Origin: an uncultured Clostridia bacterium
GTDB lineage: Bacteria; Bacillota; Clostridia; Christensenellales; Pumilibacteraceae
Assembly: GCA_934270565.1 (NCBI GenBank)
Contig: CAKQPR010000018.1
Location: forward strand, 1 to 33,236
Length of the DNA stretch: 33,236 nucleotides
Direction: 5' to 3'
Shown: piece by piece, positions 8,312-15,947 of the stretch
Layout: every line of letters begins with the position of its first letter
Position numbering within the stretch: the first letter of the stretch is position 1
Translations under genes and position numbers: made by a program
Notes under the pieces: model-generated
What the model saw: the letters and a program-made list of their open reading frames with translations, nothing else
Told to the model about the DNA's origin: nothing
Database searches by the model: none

Positions 8312-8776
8312 TCAGACGTCCATCTGCTCGATTTCGACGCCCGCTTCGTGGAGAAGTCTCATCGCGAAATCGTCGGGATAGCCGCTTTTGTAAACGATAC
8401 GCACGATCCCGCTGTTTATTATCATTTTCGCGCATATTACGCAGGGCTGGTGCGTACAGTAAAGCGTTGCGCCGTCGATGGAAACACCCATTCGCGCCGC
8501 CTGAATAATCGCGTTCTGCTCGGCGTGGGTGGCGTAACAGATTTCGTGCTGCGTGCCCGAAGCGATCCCGAGCTTGCGGCGGATACACTCGCCCTTTTCC
8601 TTGCAGCTGACTATGCCCGAGCTCGCGCCGTTATAACCGGTGGTGAGAATACGCTTGTTTTTCGCGATTACCGCGCCCACCTGTCTGTTCTCCTGATAGC
8701 AGCTCGACCACGTGGCGACGTCCTCTGCCATTTTCAGAAATCTTGCGTCCCACTTCGTGCCCTTCATTGCGTCCAT
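8312..8776 (-). CDS. comEB: Deoxycytidylate (dCMP) deaminase, ComEB family
   Basis: Converts dCMP to dUMP, supplying thymidylate synthesis. The 154 residues contain the zinc site HAEQNAI (84-90; H84 ligand, E86 proton shuttle) and PCVIC (111-115; C112 and C115 ligands). The additional upstream C/H segment SCKEKGECIRRKL is typical of this family. The ATG at 8776 has a GAGGT site; a second ATG three codons on (MKGTKWD) is less well spaced. The gene leads the mcsA-mcsB-clpC operon from a strong promoter at 8815-8843, occupying the place where ctsR normally stands. It is a nucleotide enzyme with no obvious link to proteolysis, so the pairing may be only positional. Confidence 0.93.
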   Translation of the reverse strand: MDAMKGTKWDARFLKMAEDVATWSSCYQENRQVGAVIAKNKRILTTGYNGASSGIVSCKEKGECIRRKLGIASGTQHEICYATHAEQNAIIQAARMGVSIDGATLYCTHQPCVICAKMIINSGIVRIVYKSGYPDDFAMRLLHEAGVEIEQMDV

Positions 8777-8814
8777 TGTCTGTACCTCGGCGAAAATTTT
8801 GGTTGTTATTATTT

Positions 8815-8843
8815 ATTATAACATACGCGCGCGCGTTTGACAA
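8815..8843 (-). promoter_or_regulatory. Sigma-A extended -10 promoter of the comEB-mcsA-mcsB-clpC operon
   Basis: On the minus strand, TTGTCA (8838-8843) and TATAAT (8815-8820) have a 17-bp spacer, with TG one base before the -10 (TGTTATAAT). The spacer lies almost wholly in an alternating purine-pyrimidine tract (ACATACGCGCGCGCGT on the plus strand). The opposite strand reads TTGACA over the same -35 bases. Confidence 0.8.
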
Positions 8844-8867
8844 GGATTTTGAGGCTGTTTTTTCTCG

Positions 8868-8886
8868 CACTTAAACGCGTTAAGTG
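8868..8886. promoter_or_regulatory. Inverted repeat CACTTAA-N5-TTAAGTG next to the CIRCE-like site
   Basis: Perfect 7-nt arms (8868-8874 and 8880-8886) around ACGCG, abutting the CIRCE-like half-site at 8887. It lies midway between the divergent clpC-operon and groESL promoters, a plausible operator position. No known regulator is matched. Confidence 0.35.
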
Positions 8887-8913
8887 TTAGCACTCTATGT
8901 GTTCGACTGATAA
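8887..8913. promoter_or_regulatory. Degenerate CIRCE element (HrcA operator) upstream of groES
   Basis: The left half TTAGCACTC (8887-8895) is the exact CIRCE consensus. After a 9-nt spacer, the right half GACTGATAA (8905-8913) matches GAGTGCTAA at 7 of 9 positions. The 9-9-9 geometry is that of HrcA operators. It lies upstream of the best groES promoter rather than between promoter and gene, so repression strength is uncertain. Confidence 0.6.
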
Positions 8914-8940
8914 AAATTTTAAAAATCGATACAAAAACGC

Positions 8941-8969
8941 TTGCTTTTTCTTTGCGTCGGGTGTATTAT
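8941..8969 (+). promoter_or_regulatory. Probable sigma-A promoter of groESL
   Basis: TTGCTT (8941-8946) and TATTAT (8964-8969) with a 17-bp spacer, about 55 nt before the groES start codon. This is the best match in the divergent region on the plus strand. Confidence 0.6.
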
Positions 8970-9025
8970 ATATACGCTCGAAGCAAAAAGAGCTTAATAG
9001 GTAAATTTTCAAGGAGGCAAATACA

Positions 9026-9310
9026 ATGAACGTAAGACCCTTATTCGACCGCGTGGTTATCGAGCCGGTCGAGCAGGAGGAAAAAACGGCGAGCGGGATC
9101 GTGCTTCTCGCCAAGGATCAGGAAAAGCCGCAGATGGCGCGCGTGATCGCCGTAGGCGAAGGCGGAGTCATCGACGGCAAGGAAGTCAAAATGGTTGTCA
9201 AGGTCGGCGACAAGGTGCTTTGCTCGAAGTACGCCGGCAGCGAATTCAAAATCGACGGCAAGGAAGTAACCATTCTTCGTCAGAGCGACATTCTCGCGAT
9301 CGTCGAATAA
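9026..9310 (+). CDS. groES: Co-chaperonin GroES (Cpn10)
   Basis: Forms the heptameric lid of the GroEL folding chamber. The 94 residues match the family. Visible features are the N-terminal MNVRPLFDRVVIEPVE, the mobile-loop region EEKTASGIVL (about residues 17-28) that docks on GroEL, and the conserved C-terminal GKEVTILRQSDILAIV. AAGGAGG lies 9-10 nt before the ATG. groEL follows 21 nt downstream, so the two form the standard operon. Upstream is a half-conserved CIRCE site, suggesting HrcA heat-shock control. Confidence 0.97.
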   Translation: MNVRPLFDRVVIEPVEQEEKTASGIVLLAKDQEKPQMARVIAVGEGGVIDGKEVKMVVKVGDKVLCSKYAGSEFKIDGKEVTILRQSDILAIVE

Positions 9311-9331
9311 CGTCAAGGAGGCATTTTTATT

Positions 9332-10969
9332 ATGGCTAAACAGATTAAAACGGGTGAAGAAGCAAGAAAGGCGCTCGAAACGGGCGTGAATACGCTTGCA
9401 AACACTGTAAAAATCACGCTCGGACCGAAAGGCAGAAACGTGGTTCTCGGCAAAAAGTACGGCGCGCCGCTGATTACCAACGACGGCGTTACCATCGCTA
9501 AGGAAATCGAACTCGAAGATCCGTTCGAGAATATGGGCGCTCAGCTCGTCAAGGAAGTTTCGGTCAAGACGAACGACGTTGCGGGTGACGGCACTACGAC
9601 CGCTTGCCTTCTCGCTCAGGCGATTATCCGCGAGGGACTTAAAAACATCGCGGCGGGCGCTAACCCGATTATCGTAAAAAAAGGTATCGCGGCGGCTACC
9701 GAAACGGCGGTCGAACATCTCAAAACGATTTCGAAACCCGTCGAGTCCAAGACCGCTATCATGCAGGTCGCGGCTAACTCGGCTGCGGACGAGAAAGTCG
9801 GCGAGCTTATCGCGGACGCTATGGAAAAGGTCGGCAAGGACGGCGTAATCACCGTCGAAGAGTCCAAAACCATGGAAACCAACCTTTCCATCGTCGAAGG
9901 TATGCAGTTCGACCGCGGCTACGCTTCCGCTTATATGGTAACGAACGCCGACAAGATGGAAGCGGTTCTCGACAATCCGCTTATTCTTATCACCGACAAG
10001 AAGATCAGCAATATTCAGGAGATCCTGCCCGTTCTCGAACAGATCGTCAATCAGGGCGCGAAACTCCTTCTTATCGCCGACGATTACGAGAGCGAATGTC
10101 TCGCAACCCTGGTCGTGAACAAACTTCGCGGCACGTTCAACTGCGTTGCGGTCAAAGCTCCCGGGTTCGGCGACAGAAGAAAGGAAATGCTCAAGGATAT
10201 CGCGATCCTTACCGGCGGCACCGTTATCAGCGAGGAAACCGGTCTCGAGCTCAAGGACGTTACGATCGATATGCTCGGCAGAGCGAAACAGGTTAAAGTC
10301 GATAAGGACAATACCACGATCGTCGAGGGCGCGGGCGACGGCGAAGAAATCAAGGCTCGTATCAAGTCGATCCGTTCGCAGATGGAAGTCACTACTTCGG
10401 ATTACGATCGCGAGAAACTTGCGGAACGCCTCGCAAAACTCGCGGGCGGCGTTGCCGTCGTAAACGTCGGCGCGGCTACCGAAGTCGAAATGAAAGAAAA
10501 GAAACTCCGTATCGAGGACGCGCTTGCGGCTACCCGCGCGGCGGTCGAAGAAGGTATCGTTCCCGGCGGCGGAGTTGCGCTCATTACCGCTATCCCGAAG
10601 CTTAAAAAGCTCGTCGCTTCTCTTTCGGGCGACGAAAAGACGGGCGCGGCTATCGTTCTTAAAGCGCTCGAAGAACCGCTTAAACAGATCGCTATCAACG
10701 CGGGTATCGACGGAAGCATTATCGTAAATACCCTGCTCACCGCCAAGAATAAGGGCGTGAACTACGGTTACGACGCGCTTAACAACGAGTACTGCGACGT
10801 AGTTGCGCGCGGAATCATCGACCCGACCAAAGTTACACGTTCGGCGCTCCAAAACGCCGCTTCGGTCGCGGCTACCCTGCTCACCACCGAGTCGGTAGTT
10901 GCCGATATCCCCGAACCCGAGCCCGCGGCTCCCGCAGGCGGTATGGGCGGCATGGGTGGCATGTACTAA
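9332..10969 (+). CDS. groEL: Chaperonin GroEL (Cpn60)
   Basis: ATP-driven double-ring folding machine working with GroES. The 545 residues are full length. Visible motifs are KITLGPKGRNVVLGKKYGAP with TNDGVTIAKEI at the start, the ATP-site GDGTTTACLLAQ (about 85-97), GGVAVVNVGAATEVEMKEKK in the intermediate domain, EGIVPGGGVAL and the Gly-Met tail GGMGGMGGMY. AAGGAGG precedes the ATG. The codon choice, rich in C-ending synonyms, fits high expression. The stop codon is followed within 2 nt by repeat sequence of island B, with a terminator-like hairpin at 11177-11222. Confidence 0.98.
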   Translation: MAKQIKTGEEARKALETGVNTLANTVKITLGPKGRNVVLGKKYGAPLITNDGVTIAKEIELEDPFENMGAQLVKEVSVKTNDVAGDGTTTACLLAQAIIREGLKNIAAGANPIIVKKGIAAATETAVEHLKTISKPVESKTAIMQVAANSAADEKVGELIADAMEKVGKDGVITVEESKTMETNLSIVEGMQFDRGYASAYMVTNADKMEAVLDNPLILITDKKISNIQEILPVLEQIVNQGAKLLLIADDYESECLATLVVNKLRGTFNCVAVKAPGFGDRRKEMLKDIAILTGGTVISEETGLELKDVTIDMLGRAKQVKVDKDNTTIVEGAGDGEEIKARIKSIRSQMEVTTSDYDREKLAERLAKLAGGVAVVNVGAATEVEMKEKKLRIEDALAATRAAVEEGIVPGGGVALITAIPKLKKLVASLSGDEKTGAAIVLKALEEPLKQIAINAGIDGSIIVNTLLTAKNKGVNYGYDALNNEYCDVVARGIIDPTKVTRSALQNAASVAATLLTTESVVADIPEPEPAAPAGGMGGMGGMY

Positions 10970-10971
10970 GC

Positions 10972-11450
10972 CGCTGCCGCTAAGGGCGCAACGCCCGCGC
11001 GGGCAAGGCGCTACCGCTAAGACTTACTTTCGGAATAGTAACAAAACGGCGAGCCGCCGTCGGCAAGTCGGCTACGCCCGTACTTACATTCGAGAGAATA
11101 GGTAGAGGCGTTCCTCGTCCGCCCGCCAAACCTTGCGGAACGCAACCCCGTTGAGATTTATTTTAACAATAGCAACAAACCTTTTCTTTGTGAAAGAAAC
11201 AAAGAGAAGGTTTTGTTTTTTGTAAGAAAGTAAGGTAAACGGCGAGCCGCCGCGGGGCGCGCTGCCGCTATGGCTTACTTTGAGAATAGTAACAAAACGC
11301 GCTACCGCTATGGTTTACTTTGGAAATAGTAACAAATTTTTCTTTAAGAAAGCAATGGAACAAAATTCATACTTTTTTCAAGCGGAGAAAAAAGTAGCAA
11401 AAAAGCCGCTGGCAGGGAACCCCTGTGGCAAGTATTTGGGTAGTGCATAT
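10972..11450 (+). repeat. Stop-codon-proximal repeat module downstream of groEL
   Basis: It starts 2 nt after the groEL stop. CCGCTAAGACTTACTTT and GGAATAGTAACAAAACGGCG recur in variant form three times (about 11016, 11270 and 11308). Then come the CTTTTCTTTG/CAAAGAGAAG hairpin, CTTTTTTCAAGCGGAGAAAA, GCTGGCAGGGAACCCCTGTG and GGCAAGTATTTGGGTAGT. The last two match the pgi module closely and in the same sense orientation. Confidence 0.7.
11177..11222 (+). terminator. Candidate intrinsic terminator of groESL
   Basis: AAACCTTTTCTTTG (11177-11190) pairs with CAAAGAGAAGGTTTT (11200-11214) and is followed by GTTTTTTG. It is about 210 nt after the groEL stop and is itself part of the repeat module, like the equivalent hairpin after pgi. 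Confidence 0.5.
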
Positions 11451-11703
11451 AACAAACTAATGAAAAGAACGAAACCTGTCCACTCGCCCGCGGTGGCTCA
11501 CCGCCTTGCGGCTATGTCCCAGACCCCGCAACGCTTTAAAGGTCGAAAAGGATTGAAGTAGTATCGTTATCGGGTGACAACCGCAGGGGATTTCTCCACT
11601 ACGTTCGGGTTAAAACCCTCTCTTCGGTCGAAATGACATTAAAAGTGACAACCGCTAATGCCTTCCCCCCGAGGGGGCGCGACGCGGCGGTGCGAAGCGC
11701 CGT

Positions 11704-11730
11704 AAAAACAGTCCACAGGCGACTGTTTTT
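11704..11730. terminator. Symmetrical hairpin that could terminate in both directions
   Basis: AAAAACAGTC and GACTGTTTTT are perfect 10-nt arms around a 7-nt loop, giving an A-run on one side and a T-run on the other. It lies within island B and is part of a dispersed repeat. Confidence 0.4.
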
Positions 11731-12100
11731 AGCCAAAGCGGCGAAGTAGCTATGCTACGAGCTGGGAGGTGGCACGAGTGTGAGCGTCAGCGATCCGAGT
11801 GTCGAATGAGGGGAATTCAACCTTATAGTAGGGGCGGACGCCCTCGTCCGCCCGCAAAGGTCGAAAATCGTTGTGTCAGTGGAGTAGTCGGCAAACTTTC
11901 GTGGGGTTACGGTATATCGTTTTAACAGCGTACTTTGCCTCGGTAGGGCGGGACGCCCTACCGTCGGCTTCGCCGACAATATGGTAGAAAATATAGTAGC
12001 AGTTCCATTATCGGCAGACTTCCGCAGGGGATTTCTCCGCTTCGCTCACGGTTCACACCGTTCGCTTCGGTCGAAATGACATTAAGAAGTGACTTTTTAA

Positions 12101-12242
12101 AGCCTTCCCCTTGGGGGGAAGGTGGATTGCCGAAGCGATAGCGAAGGCAAGACGAATGAGGGGTCGGGCTATGACAAACGCAACATAAAAGACAACCCCT
12201 CATCAGTCGCTACGCGACAGCTTCCCCCCAAGGGGAAGCCTT
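12101..12242 (+). repeat. 140-bp palindromic MITE-like element, copy 2
   Basis: It begins AGCCTTCCCCTTGGGGGGAA and ends CTTCCCCCCAAGGGGAAGCC, nearly complete inverted ends. The core GATGAGGGGT relative here reads GAATGAGGGGTC, facing ACCCCTCATCAG. It shares a 70-base identical core with copy 3 in island C. Flanking bases suggest no clear target-site duplication. Confidence 0.8.
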
Positions 12243-12642
12243 ATAAGGTAGGGGCGTACCTCGTCCGCCCATCGGGGGAGCTCCCGATGGCAAGTATTTG
12301 TTTGGAATGTCGTTTTTCGCTTCGGTAGGGGCGGACGCCCTCGTCCGCCCGCCAACCTTGCGGAACGGTATGTTTACGATAGAATATCATTGATAGTAGA
12401 TGATAAAACCAAACGTACACGTTGTCATTTCGAGCGGTAGTCGAGAAATCCCCTACATTAGAAACAGGAACAGTCGAACACGAATACTCCAACCACCTGC
12501 CTGTGCGGGCTCCGCGCCCCGCGGTGGCTCACCGCCCCGCTTCTCTCACCGCCACGCAATTGCGCCGCTACGCAAAAACGCCCCGACGGAGCGGTTCTCC
12601 GACGGAGCGTCGTTAAAATCGTGATACGTTATCGTTTTTTCG

Positions 12643-13791
12643 TTACATTAAGCTCTTATAGAGGGCGATAATGTCTTCCTTGGAGGGATCTTTCGGGTTG
12701 CCGGGGCGGCAAGCGTCGTCCATAGCGGACTGAGCGAGGAAATCGACGTCCTCTTCTTTGACGATCGCCTTGAGGTCGGCGGGAATACCCACGTCCGCGC
12801 TGAGCTTTCTGACGGCTTCGACGGCGGCTTTGCGGTACTCGTCCTGCGACATATCGTCAACGCCTTTCACTCCCATAGCGCGAGCGATTTCGCGATACTT
12901 TTCACCGGTGGCGGGAGCGTTATATTCCATAACGGTGGGAAGAAGAATAGCGTTTGCCACGCCGTGCGGGGTATCGTAAACCGCGCCGAGCGCGTGCGCC
13001 ATCGAGTGGACGATGCCGAGCCCGACGTTCGAGAAGCCCATACCGGCGACGTACTGACCGAGCGCCATACCTTCTCTGCCCTCTTTCTCGCCTTTGACTG
13101 CGGCGCGGAGCGAACGCGAAATGATTTCGATCGCCTTGAGGTGGAACATATCCGTCATTTCCCAAGCGCCTTTGGTAATGTAGCCCTCGATCGCGTGGGT
13201 GAGCGCGTCCATGCCCGTAGCGGCGGTGAGCCCTTTGGGCATCGACGACATCATATCGCTGTCTACTACCGCGACCACGGGGATATCGTGAACGTCCACG
13301 CAAACGAATTTACGTTTCTTCTCTACGTCGGTGATAACGTAATTGATGGTAACTTCCGCCGCCGTGCCCGCCGTGGTGGGAACTGCGATGATCGGAACGG
13401 ACGGGTGACGGGTGGGAGCTACGCCTTCGAGCGAGCGAACGTCCTCGTACTCGGGGTTGGCGATGATGATACCGATCGCCTTTGCCGTATCCATGCTCGA
13501 GCCGCCGCCGATCGCGATAATATAATCGGCTTTGCTTTTCTTGAACGCCGCAACGCCGGACTGAACGTTTTCGATAGTCGGGTTGGGCTTGATATCGCTG
13601 TAAAGCTCGTATTTAAGTCCTTTTTCGTCGAGAACGTCGGTAACTTTCTTGGTTACGCCGAACTTGATAAGATCGGGGTCGGAGCACACGAAAGCCTTGG
13701 TAAAGCCTCTGCGTTCGACTTCTGCGGGGATCTCGCGGATCGCGCCCGCACCGTGATAACTCGTTTCGTTAAGAACGATTCTTGCTGCCAT
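12643..13791 (-). CDS. fucO: Iron-containing alcohol dehydrogenase, lactaldehyde reductase (FucO) type
   Basis: Group III NAD-dependent dehydrogenase; E. coli FucO reduces L-lactaldehyde to 1,2-propanediol. The 382 residues equal FucO in length and align with it closely throughout: GGGSSMDTAKAIG (96-108) in the nucleotide domain, PTTAGTAAEVTINYVITDVE, and metal ligands D195, H199, H262 and H276, one residue off E. coli D196, H200, H263 and H277. I choose the ATG at 13791 (MAARIVLNETSYHG), with GGAG 8 nt upstream, over a GTG three codons earlier. It has its own promoter (13842-13871). No fucose or rhamnose genes are nearby, so a general role in aldehyde disposal is possible; propanediol formation is inferred. 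Confidence 0.9.
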   Translation of the reverse strand: MAARIVLNETSYHGAGAIREIPAEVERRGFTKAFVCSDPDLIKFGVTKKVTDVLDEKGLKYELYSDIKPNPTIENVQSGVAAFKKSKADYIIAIGGGSSMDTAKAIGIIIANPEYEDVRSLEGVAPTRHPSVPIIAVPTTAGTAAEVTINYVITDVEKKRKFVCVDVHDIPVVAVVDSDMMSSMPKGLTAATGMDALTHAIEGYITKGAWEMTDMFHLKAIEIISRSLRAAVKGEKEGREGMALGQYVAGMGFSNVGLGIVHSMAHALGAVYDTPHGVANAILLPTVMEYNAPATGEKYREIARAMGVKGVDDMSQDEYRKAAVEAVRKLSADVGIPADLKAIVKEEDVDFLAQSAMDDACRPGNPKDPSKEDIIALYKSLM

Positions 13792-13841
13792 AATTTCCAC
13801 TCCTCTTTTTGTTATTATATTGCGCCTTTTACGCTATAAAT

Positions 13842-13871
13842 ATTATACCACCGAGCGCATTATAAAGTCAA
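13842..13871 (-). promoter_or_regulatory. Sigma-A promoter of fucO
   Basis: On the minus strand, TTGACT (13866-13871) and TATAAT (13842-13847) with an 18-bp spacer, about 50 nt before the start codon. It separates fucO from the upstream two-component operon. Confidence 0.7.
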
Positions 13872-13902
13872 ATATTTTTAATGAAAGTAACGCGAAATTG
13901 CC

Positions 13903-13934
13903 GCGAAAAACGAGTTATAATCGCCGTTTTCCGC
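13903..13934 (-). other. Hairpin after the nucleoside hydrolase gene
   Basis: GCGGAAAACG and CGTTTTTCGC on the minus strand can form 10 pairs (one G-T) with a 12-nt loop, starting 11 nt past the stop codon. No T-run follows, so it may stabilise or attenuate the transcript and is not a standard terminator. Confidence 0.4.
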
Positions 13935-13944
13935 TTTTGGGGCC

Positions 13945-14706
13945 CTATTCGCCGAAAATGATCTCGCGGACGGTATTTCCCTCGCGATCGGTTTTAAGCG
14001 CGATTTCCGCGCGCTCGAACAGGTAATGCACCGCGATATAGTCGTACACGTAGCAGTTGTCGGGGTGACGGGCGGCGGCAAGCTCGCGACTGCGCCCGAG
14101 AAAAGTCGCGGTAAGTCCGTCTCCCTCGATTTCCTTACCGATAAGGTTAAAACGCGGAACGCGGCAAGTATCGAGCGTCGCGACCGCCGCGCGTTCGAAC
14201 CGCATACAGGCGTTGAACGCGGGAATATCCAGATAGTGATTGAATTCGTAGCCGTGAAAATTCGGCTCGGCGTTTACGCACCCGCCCATTACGAGCAGAA
14301 ACGCGACCTTGCGTTCTTTTAAAATTCTTTCGGTGAGCGTGCACGGACCGAGCGAAACGAGCACGATTTCGTCCTTTTCTTCCAGCCATTCGGAGAACGG
14401 CACGACGGGAACAGAGCTCGTCCCGAGCGCAAAAAGATCGCCCATGCCGTCCTCGCCGTGGATCGACGGCAGGTTGGCGTAAGGCTGCTCTTCGGCGCGG
14501 GTGTCGATTATCCGAACGCCGTCGAGGCTTCCCTCGTAATTCGCCAGAAGCGTTTGTCCGTTGCGGTACGCGACGTTTTTTTCGCTGTTGCCGCCGATCG
14601 GCATAACGTCCACGCGGTCGCCGTCCGAGCGCTTGTCAAGAACGAACGCGGTCGCCGCCGCGTCGTCAAGTCCGTAATCGCACATAAGAACGTAAATTTT
14701 ACTCAT
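13945..14706 (-). CDS. Divergent nucleoside hydrolase family protein
   Basis: Family members split the N-glycosidic bond of ribonucleosides using a calcium ion. The 253 residues are shorter than the usual 300-320. The N-terminal MCDYGLDDAAA keeps D10, D14 and D15 of the calcium site, but the canonical D-x-D-P-G is changed to M-C-D-Y-G. Also recognisable are PIGGN (36-40), IHGEDGMGD (82-90), VSLGPCTLTERIL (117-129) and GYEFNHYLDIPAF (152-164). The C-terminal active-site H-D is Y221-D222. The fold assignment is fairly secure; nucleosidase activity is not. The ATG at 14706 has GGAGGG upstream and overlaps the histidine kinase stop by 8 nt, so it is translated with the kinase. Confidence 0.75.
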   Translation of the reverse strand: MSKIYVLMCDYGLDDAAATAFVLDKRSDGDRVDVMPIGGNSEKNVAYRNGQTLLANYEGSLDGVRIIDTRAEEQPYANLPSIHGEDGMGDLFALGTSSVPVVPFSEWLEEKDEIVLVSLGPCTLTERILKERKVAFLLVMGGCVNAEPNFHGYEFNHYLDIPAFNACMRFERAAVATLDTCRVPRFNLIGKEIEGDGLTATFLGRSRELAAARHPDNCYVYDYIAVHYLFERAEIALKTDREGNTVREIIFGE

Positions 14707-15946
14707 AATTGCCCTCCGTCGGAATAAAAACGGTAAAAGTCGAACCCTTGCCCACGGTCGAAACGACGCTCACTTTGCCGTGCATGGTTTCGACGATGGA
14801 TTTCGTTATCGTGAGCCCCAAACCCGTGCTGTTGCCGTCGCGCGCGCGGGCGCGGTCGCAACGGTAAAACCGATCGAAAACGTAAGGAAGGTCCTTTTCG
14901 GCTATGCCCTGTCCGTTATCCGCAACGTCGATGAGAAGTCCGTTTTCAGTGCGGTTGAGCCGAATTTCTATCGGCGCGGACGGGTCGGAATATTTGACTG
15001 CGTTGTCGGTAAGCGCGCGAACGCACTCGCTAATCATATTTTTATCGAGGTTCACGGTGCATTTTTCAAGCCCCGCGTAAGTGATCGGGTTGGTTACGCC
15101 CGCTACCGAATACGCGTCTATCAGCGCGCGGAGCTCGGCGGCGAGGTCGAAAACCGTGGGATTGAGCGAAAATTTGCCAAGTTTCGCAAGGAACAGCAAC
15201 TGTTCGACGATCCTCTGCATGTTTTCCGCTTCGCGCTTGATCGCCTCCACGCTCTCGTCGAGAACGGCTTTGTCGTCCTTGCCCCAGCGGGTAAGCATAT
15301 CCGAATAGCCGCGTATGACGGCTATGGGCGTTTTAAGTTCGTGGCTCGCGTCGGAAACGAATTTTTTCTGACGGTTGAACGAATCCTCGATATCGGACAA
15401 AAGATTGTTGATACGCTCGGTAAGTTCGCGGAGCTCGTCCTGCGAGTCCACGTCGTCGAGGCGCTTGCTGAGGTCCGAAGCGTCGATCGCGTCGATCTGG
15501 CGGATCATTTTGCGCATGGGCGCGAGCATAACGTGACCGGCAACCATGCCGAGTCCCGCCACAATCGCAACCGCGATAACCGCAATGATCACGCTGCCGA
15601 TCACGAGCGAAGCCACAAACTCGGCGTCCACGCCGCCCGCTCCTGCCGTTTCGAGCCTGTGCCGCACCGACAGAATTATATACAGAATAAGCCCTACGGT
15701 CGCAAGCGCAGACAACGACGTATAGATTATCGTGGTTTTTACGCCGAGCGGCAACCGCATTTTTCTTCCGACCGCGCGGAAACATTTTCCGAGCCGTCTG
15801 AAAGGCGTTCCCAAGGCGTGCAGGAACTTTCCGAAGCCGTGGCGCTCGTTCTTTTTGCTTTCCTGTTCGGCGCGGATAGAATCGAGGGTCGCTTCGACTT
15901 CTTCGGGGTTGGTCGTGTTTTCGGTTTTTATTTCTTCTCTTTTCAT
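14699..15946 (-). CDS. Sensor histidine kinase with a very short extracytoplasmic loop
   Basis: The 415-residue membrane kinase has a charged cytoplasmic N-terminal extension (1-69), TM1 (71-94), a loop of about 15 residues (95-109), TM2 (110-137), HAMP (138-192), HisKA with SDASHELKTPIAVIRGYSDM (phospho-acceptor H202) and a HATPase_c domain with N box ECVRALTDNAVKYS, G1 DNGQGI, F box FDRFYRCD and G2 GNSTGLGLTI. The loop is too small for a ligand-binding domain, so it may sense within the membrane or through a partner. It begins 1 nt after the response regulator stop and overlaps the nucleoside hydrolase start. The system resembles ArlS/CssS-type kinases, but the signal is unknown. Confidence 0.92.
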   Translation of the reverse strand: MKREEIKTENTTNPEEVEATLDSIRAEQESKKNERHGFGKFLHALGTPFRRLGKCFRAVGRKMRLPLGVKTTIIYTSLSALATVGLILYIILSVRHRLETAGAGGVDAEFVASLVIGSVIIAVIAVAIVAGLGMVAGHVMLAPMRKMIRQIDAIDASDLSKRLDDVDSQDELRELTERINNLLSDIEDSFNRQKKFVSDASHELKTPIAVIRGYSDMLTRWGKDDKAVLDESVEAIKREAENMQRIVEQLLFLAKLGKFSLNPTVFDLAAELRALIDAYSVAGVTNPITYAGLEKCTVNLDKNMISECVRALTDNAVKYSDPSAPIEIRLNRTENGLLIDVADNGQGIAEKDLPYVFDRFYRCDRARARDGNSTGLGLTITKSIVETMHGKVSVVSTVGKGSTFTVFIPTEGNYE

Positions 15947-15947
15947 T

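Larger units (their letters stand above)
11514..12530 (+). repeat. Left arm of a large inverted duplication
   Basis: Four segments of this arm occur in the same order, reverse-complemented, in island C: 11514-11641 with 17398-17526, 11828-11927 with 17263-17362, 12069-12345 with 16892-17171, and 12425-12530 with about 16765-16862. Within the third pair, 70 consecutive bases are identical (12151-12220 and 17017-17086). The arm ends about 110 nt from the fucO stop codon. Confidence 0.85.
10970..12642. repeat. Repeat island B between groEL and fucO
   Basis: About 1.7 kb without an intact gene, made of the same short palindromic modules as islands A and C. In order: the stop-proximal TTACTTT/AATAGTAACAAAA module (10972-11350, partly repeated), A/T hairpins, GCTGGCAGGGAACCCCTGTG, a GTCCCAGACCCCGCAACG unit (11516), a GTCATTTCGACCGAAG-type unit in reverse (about 11584-11641), an AAAAACAGTC/GACTGTTTTT hairpin, GGGGCGGACGCCCTCGTCCG units, the 140-bp element (12101-12242) and a final GGCTCCGCGCCCCGCGGTGG stretch. 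From about 11514 to 12530 it is collinear and inverted relative to island C. Confidence 0.85.

Noticed and set aside
8837..8865. TTGACA on the plus strand at 8837-8842 as a groES promoter
   Set aside because: No acceptable -10 hexamer follows at 16-18 bp (TTTTCT at 17). The site is better explained as the reverse complement of the clpC-operon -35.
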